DNA of 64,000 nt. It comes from Kibdelosporangium persicum (GTDB lineage Bacteria > Actinomycetota > Actinomycetes > Mycobacteriales > Pseudonocardiaceae). Under the pieces are notes generated by a model. It saw only the letters and a program-made list of their open reading frames with translations. It searched no databases and had not been told where the DNA came from. Positions within the stretch are counted from its first letter, which is position 1. Each line of letters starts with the position of its first letter. Below, one piece after another: positions 8,389-16,411 of this stretch. Location of the stretch: contig NZ_JAAATY010000001.1 in assembly GCF_013280595.1 (NCBI RefSeq), forward strand, positions 27,811 through 91,810. Reading direction: 5' to 3'. The position numbers and the translations under genes were made by a program.

Positions 8389-8415
8389 GCGCCCCCGACG
8401 TGGCATCGGGGGCGC
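8389..8415 (-). terminator. Hairpin downstream of the cyclophilin gene
   Basis: A perfect 10-bp stem (GCGCCCCCGA paired with TCGGGGGCGC) with a 7-base loop lies 9 bp after the stop of the minus-strand cyclophilin gene. There is no U-tract, which is common for actinobacterial terminators. Confidence 0.7.
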
Positions 8416-8423
8416 CGCTCCGC

Positions 8424-9098
8424 CTAGAAACCGCCGAGGGTGATCCGCTCGATCTTCACGGGCTCGGCGGGCAGGCCGTCGCCGGGCACCGCGGGATCGG
8501 TGTCGACGATGCCGTTGGCCACGATCCGGTCGAGCACGTCCATGCCCCGCACGACCTTGCCGAACACCGAGTACTTCGGGGCGATGTTGGCGAAGGAGTG
8601 CACGATGAAGAACTGGCTGCCGTTCGTGCCCGGGCCCTGGTTGCCCATCGCCACGGTGCCGCGCGGGTAGGTCTCCTGGCCGGTGACCTCGTCGTCGAAC
8701 TTGTAGCCGGGACCGCCCACCTCGGCCTTGATCAGGTCACCGCACTGCAGCACGCCCAGCCGGGCGTTGTTGGTCAGCCGCCAGCACTGGCTCCTGTCGT
8801 AGAAGCGCTGCACGACCAGGCTGATCATGTTGTGCACCGCGCACGGCGCCGCGCCCGCGCGGTTGAGCTCGATGACGACCGGGCCGTAGTTGGTCTTCAT
8901 CGTGACCTTCTGCGTGCCGATGGTCAGCGCGAACGGCAGCGGGCGCCGGACCGGCCGGGGCGACGGGTTCTCCGGCGTCGGCGTGAACGTGCACGGGACG
9001 ATCGGCTTCCCGGCGCTCGGGGCGGCCTGGGCCGGCGCGGCCGCGAGCACGGACGCCGCCAGCGCGGCAACGGTGGTGAGGACCCAGCGAAGCTTCAT
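8424..9098 (-). CDS. Secreted cyclophilin-type peptidyl-prolyl cis-trans isomerase
   Basis: A 224-residue protein with a Sec signal peptide (basic start MKLRWVL, hydrophobic core, cleavage near APAQAAPS). The cyclophilin domain includes VTMKTNYGPVVIELN, FYDRSQCWRL, GTVAMGNQGPGTNGSQFFI and KYSVFGKVVRGMDVLDRI. It should catalyse proline isomerisation outside the cell. GSQFFIVH and the FGKV region match the active-site face of the family. The ATG at 9098 gives a clean signal peptide. It is divergent from the secreted sialidase gene with only 48 bp between starts. Confidence 0.93.
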   Translation of the reverse strand: MKLRWVLTTVAALAASVLAAAPAQAAPSAGKPIVPCTFTPTPENPSPRPVRRPLPFALTIGTQKVTMKTNYGPVVIELNRAGAAPCAVHNMISLVVQRFYDRSQCWRLTNNARLGVLQCGDLIKAEVGGPGYKFDDEVTGQETYPRGTVAMGNQGPGTNGSQFFIVHSFANIAPKYSVFGKVVRGMDVLDRIVANGIVDTDPAVPGDGLPAEPVKIERITLGGF

Positions 9099-9146
9099 GC
9101 CGAGACAATAATCGTTTGTACCTGGCTTGTATCCCCGCTCGCCAGG

Positions 9147-10379
9147 ATGGAACGCATGCAGGCCACAAAGACCTGGGGAAGGCTGCTGCTCGCGGCCGTC
9201 ATCATGACCACGGCGCTGCCCGGCACCGCTTCGGCGGCCGCGCAGTCGCACTCCGAGAAGATCATCTTCGACGGCGGCGGGGATGACACGCTCAACGGCA
9301 TCCGGTACCACTCGTTCCGCATCCCGGCACTGATCCGGACCACCGGCAACACGCTGATCGCGTTCGTCGAGGGCCGGGCGGCGAACAACCGCGACTACGG
9401 CAACATCAACCTGCTGTACAAGCGTTCCACCGACAACGGCGCCACGTGGTCCAAGCTGGACGAGGTGGTCGGCGGCGGGCAGGGCGTCTGGGGCAACCCG
9501 ACGCCGGTGGTCGACCGGTCCACCGGCAAGATCTGGCTGTTCATGAACCACCAGCCGGAAGGCCACCACCCCGTCGACTCGTGGGACGACCGGCAGGTCT
9601 GGCTGTCGTCCAGCACCGACGACGGCGTCACCTGGCAGGCGCCGGTGAACATGTCGGAAAGCCTGAAACCCCGCACCCTGGCCTCCGGCAAGAGCTGGAA
9701 CTGGGACGCGGTCGGCCCCGGCGTGGGCATCCAGACCACGGTGCGTAACCCCGGCAGGCTCGTGATCCCGGCGCAGCACCGGCACATCTACAGCGACGAC
9801 CACGGTGCGACCTGGAAGGTCCAGGTCATGCGGACCACCACCGGCGCGGCGATGGAACAGACCGGCGAGTCCACCGTGCTCGAACTGGCCGACGGCAGGC
9901 TGTACCGCAACGACCGGCCGACGTCGGCCAACTGGGAGACCGTGAAGCGGCGCTGGGTCGCCCGCGGCACGATCGAGTCCGGGTTCACGCCGTTCTCCGG
10001 CGCGGACTGCCTGCTCGATCCGCTCAACGAAGCCTCGACCATGCGGTACAACGCCGACGCGCCCGCGCGTCTGGCCTTCGTCAACTCGGCGAGCACGACC
10101 ACCCGCACCAAGATGCGCATCCGGATGAGCGAGGACGAAGGCAAGACCTGGAGCTACAGCCGTCCGTTCTCCGACGCGCCGCTGCCCGGCGAAAGCTCGA
10201 CGTACAAGGAAGGCGGCTACTCCAGCATCGTCAAGACGGCCGACTACCACGTCGGTGCGCTGATCGAGGTCAACGAGAACACCGGCAGCAGTTCGACCTC
10301 ACACCGGTCGATCGCGTTCCGGAAGGTGAACCTGCCGTGGATCCAGGGTGGGGTTCAGGAACCGAACTGCACCGAGTAA
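9147..10379 (+). CDS. Secreted exo-alpha-sialidase (GH33 family)
   Basis: A 410-residue protein with a signal peptide (cleavage near residue 30, GTASA/AAQ). A FRIP motif at residues 57-60 supplies the first arginine of the sialidase Arg triad. Four Asp-box repeats (S-x-D-x-G-x-T-W) are visible: STDNGATWS, STDDGVTWQ, YSDDHGATWK and MSEDEGKTWS. Together these indicate a six-bladed propeller that hydrolyses terminal sialic acids from glycoconjugates outside the cell. No carbohydrate-binding module is attached. ATG at 9147 is used; ATG at 9156 is an equally possible start. Confidence 0.93.
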   Translation: MERMQATKTWGRLLLAAVIMTTALPGTASAAAQSHSEKIIFDGGGDDTLNGIRYHSFRIPALIRTTGNTLIAFVEGRAANNRDYGNINLLYKRSTDNGATWSKLDEVVGGGQGVWGNPTPVVDRSTGKIWLFMNHQPEGHHPVDSWDDRQVWLSSSTDDGVTWQAPVNMSESLKPRTLASGKSWNWDAVGPGVGIQTTVRNPGRLVIPAQHRHIYSDDHGATWKVQVMRTTTGAAMEQTGESTVLELADGRLYRNDRPTSANWETVKRRWVARGTIESGFTPFSGADCLLDPLNEASTMRYNADAPARLAFVNSASTTTRTKMRIRMSEDEGKTWSYSRPFSDAPLPGESSTYKEGGYSSIVKTADYHVGALIEVNENTGSSSTSHRSIAFRKVNLPWIQGGVQEPNCTE

Positions 10380-10429
10380 TCACATCGGATGTCCGTGCGC
10401 CGCGCCGTCGAGGTTGGGTACAAAGTGGT

Positions 10430-10864
10430 ATGACCAGTTCCCACCTTGATGGCGCGATCCAACTGCCCGACGGGACCTGGATCCGCGGCCGGGGCCTGCG
10501 AAACCCCGCGCCTCCTGGCCTGGCGCCGGACTACGGCCTGTACCTCGGATCGGCGAAGCTGCGCGGGAAGCACGAGTTCGGCTGGCCGCACGACTGGGTC
10601 GAGTGGCCGGACTTCCTGCTCCCGAAGGACAAGGCCGCGGCCGTGCGCGCGATCCGCGACCTGTACGACACCGCGCGCTCAGGCAAACGCGCGGAAGTCG
10701 CTTGTGGAGGCGGCGTCGGCCGGACCGGCACGGTGATGTCCTGTCTGGCCATCCTCGCCGGAATCGCCCCGCACGACGCCGTCACCTGGGTGCGCGAGCA
10801 CTACCACCGCCGGGCGGTCGAAACCCCGTGGCAGCGAAAGTGGGTCCTGAAGTTCACCCCCTGA
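10430..10864 (+). CDS. Protein-tyrosine-phosphatase-like protein
   Basis: A 144-residue protein containing the C-x5-R phosphate-binding loop as CGGGVGRTG (Cys92, Arg98), with a candidate general acid Asp in WPDFLLP (Asp61) on the preceding loop. This is the dual-specificity/tyrosine phosphatase fold in a minimal size. The substrate is unknown; it lacks a signal peptide and so acts in the cytoplasm. It follows the sialidase by 50 bp in the same direction and may share its transcript. A palindromic repeat lies 3 bp after the stop. Confidence 0.85.
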   Translation: MTSSHLDGAIQLPDGTWIRGRGLRNPAPPGLAPDYGLYLGSAKLRGKHEFGWPHDWVEWPDFLLPKDKAAAVRAIRDLYDTARSGKRAEVACGGGVGRTGTVMSCLAILAGIAPHDAVTWVREHYHRRAVETPWQRKWVLKFTP

Positions 10865-10867
10865 ATA

Positions 10868-10919
10868 CCCCTCGTGAGTGTTTGTCGGGGTTAGAACACC
10901 GATAAACACTCACGAGGGG
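10868..10919. repeat. Dispersed intergenic palindrome, copy 2
   Basis: Left arm CCCCTCGTGAGTGTTTGTC and right arm GATAAACACTCACGAGGGG around GGGGTTAGAACACC. It fills the 57 bp between the convergent phosphatase and carboxylate-amine ligase genes and could act as a two-way terminator. Confidence 0.9.
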
Positions 10920-10921
10920 GG

Positions 10922-12400
10922 TTAGTCCATGGGCCAGGCGTGGACGGGGGTGTTGGAGTGCATGTTCGTGATGTACAGGTTCAGCATGGTCCGCAGGGCG
11001 GTGTAGCGGTCGGCGTTGTCGCGCTGCTCGATCCGGGCGACCTCGTTGACCTGCCAGGTGGCGCCGTTGCGGCCGGTCAGGCAGCGGTCCTGGATGATGC
11101 CGAGCAGCCGGTCCCGCTCGTCGGGGTGCACGCCCCAGCGGTCCAGGCCTTCGTAGGCCATCGGCAGCAGCCGCCGGAGCACGAGCTCCGCGGCGGGCAC
11201 AAAACCGACGCCCGGCCAGTAGAGCTGGGCCTCGATGCCGTGCCGCGCTCCGAGGTGGAAGTTCTCCTCCGCGGCGCTGAACGACATCTGCGACCAGATC
11301 GGCCGTTCGGCCTCGGCGAGCATACGCACCACGCCGAAGTAGAACGCCGCGTTGGCAAGCATGTCCGCGACGGTGGGACCGGCAGGCAGCACACGGTTCT
11401 CCACCCGCAGGTGCGGAGTTCCGTCGACCACGTCGTACACCGGCCGGTTCCACCGGTAGATCGTCCCGTTGTGCAACCGCAGCTCGGCCAGTGACGGGAT
11501 CTGTCCCGCCTCCAAGGCGTCGAACGGGTCCTCGTCGTCCAGAATGGGCAGTAGCGCGGGGTAGAGCCGGACGTTCTCCTCGAACAGGTCGAACACCGAC
11601 GTGATCCACCGTTCGCCGAACCACACGCGCGGCCGCACGCCCTGGGCTTTCAGTTCGTCCGAGCGGGTGTCGGTGGCCTGTTCGAACAACGGAACCCGGG
11701 TTTCCTGCCACAGGTTCTGCCCGAACAGGAACGGCGAGTTGGCGGCCAGCGCGAGCTGGACGCCCGCGATGGCCTGGGCGGCGTTCCAGTACGCCGAGAA
11801 CTGCGCCGGGCTGACCTGAAGGTGCAGTTGTGAGCTGGTGCAGGCCGATTCCGGGGCGATCGAGTCGCAGGTGACCTCGAGGCGTTCGGTGCCTTCGATC
11901 GCGATGTGCATGTCCTCGCCGCGCGCGGTGAAGATCTGGTCGTTCAGCAGGGCGTAGCGCGGATTCGCCGACAACGAGTCCCGCGTGAGGTCGGTCGCGC
12001 GCAGGGTCGGCAGGATGCCGACCATCACCATGTGCGCGCCCTGGGTCCGTGCCTTGGTCTCCGCGGCGTTCAGGCTGGCCCGGACCTGATCCTCGAACCG
12101 TGTCACGCCACCGCCGGCCAGTTCCCGCGGCTTGACGTTGATCTCGATGTTGAACTGGCCCAGTTCGGTGACGAAGTCCTCGTCGGCGATGGCGTTGAGC
12201 ACCTCCTCGTTGCGCATTGCCGGCTCGGTCCGGTTGTCGACCAGGTTCAGCTCGATCTCCAGGCCGGTCATCGGCCGTTCGAAGTCGAACCGGGACTCCT
12301 GCAGCATCCGGGCGAACGCGTCCAGGCAGCGCCGGACCTTGTGGCGGTAACGGGTTCTGTCCTCGCGGCTGAACTCCCGCCGCTCGACTTCCTGTCCCAT
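10922..12400 (-). CDS. GCS2-family carboxylate-amine ligase
   Basis: A 492-residue member of the glutamate-cysteine ligase family 2 superfamily. GLEIELNLVD near residue 50 supplies the metal-binding acidic cluster, followed by TELGQFNIEINVKPRE, SPQLHLQ-type CTSSQLHLQVSP, AANSPFLFGQ, and LRLHNGTIYRWNRPVYD. These enzymes join an amino group to a carboxylate using ATP. The closest known functions are gamma-glutamylcysteine synthesis and related amide formation, but the substrates here are unknown. It is the last gene of a four-gene minus-strand run with an ATP-grasp ligase (6 bp away) and two esterases. Confidence 0.88.
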   Translation of the reverse strand: MGQEVERREFSREDRTRYRHKVRRCLDAFARMLQESRFDFERPMTGLEIELNLVDNRTEPAMRNEEVLNAIADEDFVTELGQFNIEINVKPRELAGGGVTRFEDQVRASLNAAETKARTQGAHMVMVGILPTLRATDLTRDSLSANPRYALLNDQIFTARGEDMHIAIEGTERLEVTCDSIAPESACTSSQLHLQVSPAQFSAYWNAAQAIAGVQLALAANSPFLFGQNLWQETRVPLFEQATDTRSDELKAQGVRPRVWFGERWITSVFDLFEENVRLYPALLPILDDEDPFDALEAGQIPSLAELRLHNGTIYRWNRPVYDVVDGTPHLRVENRVLPAGPTVADMLANAAFYFGVVRMLAEAERPIWSQMSFSAAEENFHLGARHGIEAQLYWPGVGFVPAAELVLRRLLPMAYEGLDRWGVHPDERDRLLGIIQDRCLTGRNGATWQVNEVARIEQRDNADRYTALRTMLNLYITNMHSNTPVHAWPMD

Positions 12401-12406
12401 GGTCGC

Positions 12407-13639
12407 TCAGCCTTCCTGGATCCAGAGTCCGATCAGGCCGCGGAAGTGCGCGACGAACCGATCATGCTCAGCCGGTGGGTAGGTGGTCCGGACCGTCTCG
12501 ACGAGCAGCGCGTCGAAGTCCGGTGAGGACACCCAGTCGCGCACCATGTCGTCCACAGTGGACAAGGAGGTGGCGCAGAACTCGTGGTAGCGGGTTGTGT
12601 CGAAGTAGTCGTCCGCGAGCTTGAGGTACTCGGCCAGCTTGGCCTCGTAGTCCATTCCGGAGTCCGCGACCTCGAAGTACCGCCTGGTGTCCAGGTCCAG
12701 CCGCGGCCTGCGGCCGGTGACCGCGCAGAACACCGACCACTTCAGCAACGCGCCGATCGCCCACGGGAAGTAGTAGTGCAGCGAGGTGATCGAGATGTCC
12801 GGGCAGGCGTTGGCGTAGTCGATCGGGCAGACCTCCGGGCCGACCACCAGGCTCTCGCAGGAGTTGAACTCCCACCGGAAGAACGCGTTGATCAGCCGCG
12901 AGATCGTGACGACCTCGGAACCCGCCTGCTCGGACAGGAAACCGTGCTGCACGGCGTAGCGCTCGTGCATCGGTTTCTCCGGCTGGAACCGCATGACCAT
13001 GGTGTCCGGGCCGATGGTCAGCGACCGCGCGAACGAGTCGTAGCCCTCGATCGACGCCTGCAGGTGCATCAGCATCTCACCGGAAGCGTCATAGGCCGCG
13101 TGCAGCGTCTCGGGATCGGTGATCCGTGAGACACCACGCCAGGCGCCGCCGTCGTAGGGCTTCATGAACAGCGGATAGCCGACCTCGGCGGCGACCGCGT
13201 CCAGGTCGAACGACTTGTTGTACTTCGCCGCGGTGTAGGCGTACTTCGCGTGATCGACGGGATTCTTGTACGGCACAAGCCACGTCGGCGGTACCTTCAG
13301 GCCCAGCCGCATCATCGCGCAGTAGGCCGCGTGCTTCTCCATCGACTGGAACGTGAACGGGCTGTTGAGCAGGTACACGTCGTCCATCAGCGCGATCTTC
13401 TTCAACCACTCGCGCGGCACGTAGTACCAGTACGCGAGCCGGTCGATCACCAAGTCGTAACGCGGTTTCGCGCGCAGGTCGAACGGTTCGATGGTGATCC
13501 GCTCGGTGGTCAGGGAGTGGTCGACGCCGGCGGCGTCACGAACCGGCCCCAGGCGTCTGACCAACGTCTCGAACGCGCGCGGCCAGTCCTCCTCGGTGCC
13601 CAGCAGCAGCCCGAGCAAGTGCTCTGTGCGGTCCGGCAT
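12407..13639 (-). CDS. ATP-grasp domain protein
   Basis: A 410-residue protein with an ATP-grasp core: an N-terminal pre-grasp part, then YPLFMKPYDGGAWRGVSRI (ATP-binding lysine and flexible glycine loop) near residue 165, and a C-terminal part with CPIDYANACPDISITSLHYYFP. ATP-grasp enzymes form amide or peptide bonds through acyl-phosphates. No substrate can be named. The gene sits between the GCS2 ligase and two esterases, with 6 and 11 bp gaps, so the two ligases probably act on one pathway, for example successive couplings to a small acid or amino acid. Confidence 0.8.
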   Translation of the reverse strand: MPDRTEHLLGLLLGTEEDWPRAFETLVRRLGPVRDAAGVDHSLTTERITIEPFDLRAKPRYDLVIDRLAYWYYVPREWLKKIALMDDVYLLNSPFTFQSMEKHAAYCAMMRLGLKVPPTWLVPYKNPVDHAKYAYTAAKYNKSFDLDAVAAEVGYPLFMKPYDGGAWRGVSRITDPETLHAAYDASGEMLMHLQASIEGYDSFARSLTIGPDTMVMRFQPEKPMHERYAVQHGFLSEQAGSEVVTISRLINAFFRWEFNSCESLVVGPEVCPIDYANACPDISITSLHYYFPWAIGALLKWSVFCAVTGRRPRLDLDTRRYFEVADSGMDYEAKLAEYLKLADDYFDTTRYHEFCATSLSTVDDMVRDWVSSPDFDALLVETVRTTYPPAEHDRFVAHFRGLIGLWIQEG

Positions 13640-13650
13640 GCGCGTCCTCC

Positions 13651-14388
13651 CTAGACGAACCTCGGCAGGTGGTGTGCGATCTGGGCACGCCAGGACGGCC
13701 AGTCGTGCGGCACGTCATGGCCCCAGACGTCGAGTTCACAGCGCAGGCCCTTGTCCCGCAACAGACCGGCCATGTGCTGGGTGGACGGCAACGCACCCGT
13801 GGTGTCCTCCCACTGTCCCCGCCCGACCACGAGCAGGATCGACAGCCGGGACCGTAACCAGTCGAGGTGGTCGCCGTGCAGGTTCGGTACGAAGTCCACT
13901 GGGTTGGCGAAGTACAGCGCCTCGCCGCGTTCGCCCCAACCGTGCCACGCGGACGCGTCGTAGTTGCCGGAGAGCCCCAGCGCGAGCGGGAAGAGATCGG
14001 CGCGGCGCAGGCCGAAGAGCACCGCGTGGAAAGCGCCGAGCGAGCATCCCATCGTGGCCACCTCCCGCGGACCGCCCCGGGGATCGGCACAGTCGGCGTG
14101 GATCATCGGCAGCACCTGCTCAAGGACCCACGCCTCGTAACCGCCATGGTGCCGCGCACGCTCCTCCAGCGGGATCGACCGGTTGGACCATGACGCGCCG
14201 TCGTAGGAGTCGACGCAGTAGAGCTTGACGCGACCGTCGTCCAGCAACGGGCGGACCGCGTCGATCATCTCGTTGCTCTCCCAGTCCCACGCGCGCCCTT
14301 GCTCGGACGGGAAGACCAGGAACGGCCTGCCGTAGTGGCCGTACGCGATCACCGTGCCGCCGCCCAGCTCCACTTGGTCACGCCGCAA
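13651..14388 (-). CDS. Alpha/beta-hydrolase esterase (PF00756-like)
   Basis: A 245-residue alpha/beta-hydrolase with the nucleophile elbow GCSLGAF, an upstream VFPSEQGRAWDWESN segment and a C-terminal ELDVWGHDVPHDWPSW that should supply the catalytic His. The pattern matches the esterase-D/enterobactin-esterase-like family. The start is a TTG at 14388, two bases after the upstream stop, with GGGAGG 6 bp before it; earlier in-frame codons lie inside the upstream gene. The gene is translationally linked to the second esterase, so both probably process the same ester or amide. Confidence 0.8.
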   Translation of the reverse strand: MRRDQVELGGGTVIAYGHYGRPFLVFPSEQGRAWDWESNEMIDAVRPLLDDGRVKLYCVDSYDGASWSNRSIPLEERARHHGGYEAWVLEQVLPMIHADCADPRGGPREVATMGCSLGAFHAVLFGLRRADLFPLALGLSGNYDASAWHGWGERGEALYFANPVDFVPNLHGDHLDWLRSRLSILLVVGRGQWEDTTGALPSTQHMAGLLRDKGLRCELDVWGHDVPHDWPSWRAQIAHHLPRFV

Positions 14389-14390
14389 AG

Positions 14391-15410
14391 TCAGCCCTCC
14401 CAGACCGTGCGCAGCAGGTCGGCCAGCGGGGGGTCGAACGCGTCCCGCCACCCCACATAGTTGTGCGCGTCCGGCACTTCCACCAGTCCCGTCGGATATC
14501 CCAGCGCCACCAGCGCCGCCGCCATCTGGCGGTTGTTGGCCAGGTTCTCCTCGGCCAGGCCGCAGGTGAGCGTCACCGGGACCGGTGTGCCCCTGCCGGT
14601 GCCGCGCACGATCCCGCCGACGAACCTGGTGACCCGCCCGAAGCGGCTGTACCCCGACTCCTGCGGATCCAATCGTCGGTCGAAGAAGGACGCGGACTGC
14701 AGGAACAGCCCGCCGAACAGGCCCGGCCTGCGGCGTTGGGCGTGCAGCATGGCCAGCCCGCCGAGGCTCGCCCCCATCCCGACCACGGGCTTCTCCACCG
14801 GAACGAGTTTCCGGATGGCCGGCAGCAGGTCGCGGGCGAGCACGCCGGGGTACGCCGGATTGCCGGAGTACTCGTCGTCACGATCACCCGGCTGGAGCAA
14901 CGCGACCCGGTGCGGGATCTCGAACCAGGCGGAGAACCTGGTCAGCCCGGCCAGCCGGTCGTACTCGGGCCCGTCGTGGGCGACCAGCAACGGCATCGGG
15001 CCGTCGCCCGGCGACCACAGGCAGGCCTTGATCCCCGGGACGTCCAGGTCGGCGTAGTCGCCGGTCGCCGGGGTGTCCAGCCAGACGGGCGGGGAGTAGT
15101 CCGGAAACTCCACGACGGACTTGTCGCCGAACGCGCCCGGCGCGGTCCTGTCGTTGCCGGGATCGCAGATCTCCTCGACGCGACCGTCACGGTGCCGCAG
15201 TCGCAGACGGTATTCCATCCGCCAGACCGGCGGCCGGTTCAGCCGTAACGTCCAGCATTCGCCGGTGTGGGTGAACTCCGTTCCGGTGTTCGGCAGGGAC
15301 AACGCGGGCAGCAGCCGGACACCGGTGAGAACCGGGCCGTTGTCCGGCAGTCTGAAGGTCACCGAACTGGCCGTGACCAGCGGGCCGCCTTCGACGGTCG
15401 ATTCGTCCAC
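14391..15410 (-). CDS. Enterochelin-esterase-like serine hydrolase
   Basis: A protein of about 339 residues. The N-terminal 120 residues form a carbohydrate-binding-like beta domain (WRMEYRLRLRHRDGRVEEICDPG), as in enterochelin esterases. The hydrolase domain has GMGASLGGLAM as nucleophile elbow, HDGPEYDRLAG upstream, and PDAHNYVGWRDAF with the catalytic His at the C-terminus. The start is uncertain: GTG at 15410 gives a continuous family-like N-terminus, GTG at 15362 is the next choice. It is the first gene of the minus-strand ligase/esterase cassette. A role in hydrolysing a siderophore-like or peptidyl ester is inference. Confidence 0.78.
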   Translation of the reverse strand: MDESTVEGGPLVTASSVTFRLPDNGPVLTGVRLLPALSLPNTGTEFTHTGECWTLRLNRPPVWRMEYRLRLRHRDGRVEEICDPGNDRTAPGAFGDKSVVEFPDYSPPVWLDTPATGDYADLDVPGIKACLWSPGDGPMPLLVAHDGPEYDRLAGLTRFSAWFEIPHRVALLQPGDRDDEYSGNPAYPGVLARDLLPAIRKLVPVEKPVVGMGASLGGLAMLHAQRRRPGLFGGLFLQSASFFDRRLDPQESGYSRFGRVTRFVGGIVRGTGRGTPVPVTLTCGLAEENLANNRQMAAALVALGYPTGLVEVPDAHNYVGWRDAFDPPLADLLRTVWEG

Positions 15411-15596
15411 GCGGTCAACGATCTCACGGCACAGTCCCGCGGCGGGAACAAGCGCGTGACCACGGCCAGGTCGTGCCGTTCGCCGCCGCCGACGGCGGCG
15501 GGAATCTTGTGCTCGACCAGCGGTCAGCACGACGAGGAGTCCGGGATGTACTCCGGGAGCCGGCCGCCCACGTTGACCGAGTTGCTGGTGCACTAC

Positions 15597-15633
15597 CGCC
15601 CGAAGGCCAGGGTGGCGTCCTGGCCTTCGGGCG
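15597..15633. terminator. Strong hairpin in the esterase/TetR divergent space
   Basis: A perfect 15-bp stem (CGCCCGAAGGCCAGG against its complement) with a 7-base loop lies between the divergent esterase and TetR genes. No gene ends here on either strand, so it may be an attenuator, a relic of a lost gene, or an insulating terminator. The rest of this 297-bp gap contains no recognised gene. Confidence 0.65.
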
Positions 15634-15707
15634 GCCTCCACTGTGGACAAGGACGCTGACACTGTGGACACCTGCCGGTTCGCGCGGTCCCGGGTACCGT
15701 GGGAGTC

Positions 15708-16325
15708 GTGCCGCCAAGCGACCGGATGCGCCGCGACGCCGAGACCAATCTCCGCAGAGTCCTGGCTGCGGCAGCCGAGGTGTTCGCCACGCGTGGGTTG
15801 ACCACGACCCTCGCCGACGTGGCGGCACACGCCGGCGTCGGAGTGGGCACGGTCTACCGGCGGTTCGCGAACAAGGACGAACTGATCTACGAGGTCTACC
15901 GGGAACGGATCGGCCGCACCGGGGAACTGGCCCGCGAGGCGAGCGGGACCGAAGACGTCTGGGCCGGTTTTGTCCGGTTCTTCGAGACGTCCATGCGGGA
16001 TCTGGCGGCCGACCGTGGCCTGTGGGAACTGACCACGGGCGGTTACAACAACTCGCTGGGCTGGTCGCGCGGCGCCCCGCCGACCCGGCTGGCCGAACTG
16101 CTGGCCGACAACCGCAAGATCGTGAACGCCCACCTGGACAGACTCGTCCGCCGGGCCAAGGACGCCGGCCGGCTCCGCGAGGACTTCGAGGTCGGCGACA
16201 TGGTGGTGCTGTCCGCCGCGGTCCAGGCCACGATCTCGTTCGGCGACGACGTGGCGCGCCGCGCCCTCGGCTTCGTCCTCGACGGTCTGCGCCCGGCAGG
16301 CGTCACGGGATCAGGTACTGACTGA
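15708..16325 (+). CDS. TetR family transcriptional regulator
   Basis: A 205-residue protein with a TetR N-terminal DNA-binding domain: LRRVLAAAAEVFATRGLTTTLADVAAHAGVGVGTVYRRFANKDELI. The C-terminal ligand domain is of the SBP65/TetR_C-like kind with no assigned ligand. GTG at 15708 is chosen; GTG at 15699 and ATG at 15726 are alternatives. It precedes the monooxygenase pair by 86 bp in the same direction and may control it. Confidence 0.88.
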   Translation: MPPSDRMRRDAETNLRRVLAAAAEVFATRGLTTTLADVAAHAGVGVGTVYRRFANKDELIYEVYRERIGRTGELAREASGTEDVWAGFVRFFETSMRDLAADRGLWELTTGGYNNSLGWSRGAPPTRLAELLADNRKIVNAHLDRLVRRAKDAGRLREDFEVGDMVVLSAAVQATISFGDDVARRALGFVLDGLRPAGVTGSGTD

Positions 16326-16376
16326 CAGCACGCGCGGTCGCTCTGCGTCATGGAATAGACGCCGGCCCTCTCCGGT

Positions 16377-16396
16377 TGACTTGAACATTCAAGTCA
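16377..16396. promoter_or_regulatory. Palindromic operator upstream of the monooxygenase pair
   Basis: TGACTTGAACATTCAAGTCA is a 9-bp inverted repeat (TGACTTGAA/TTCAAGTCA) with a two-base centre, ending 15 bp before the luciferase-like gene start and just upstream of its GGAGAGG ribosome site. Such ACTTGAA/TTCAAGT operators fit small dimeric repressors (MarR, TetR or HxlR). The adjacent TetR protein is the first candidate to bind it. Confidence 0.7.
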
Positions 16397-16411
16397 TGTG
16401 AGGAGAGGGAC

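Noticed and set aside
8424..10250. 608-codon minus-strand frame
   Set aside because: Only the last 224 codons are the cyclophilin; the first part is antisense to the sialidase gene.
15424..15828. 134-codon minus-strand frame upstream of the esterase cassette
   Set aside because: It crosses the strong hairpin, overlaps the TetR gene and has Arg/Ser/Pro shadow composition.
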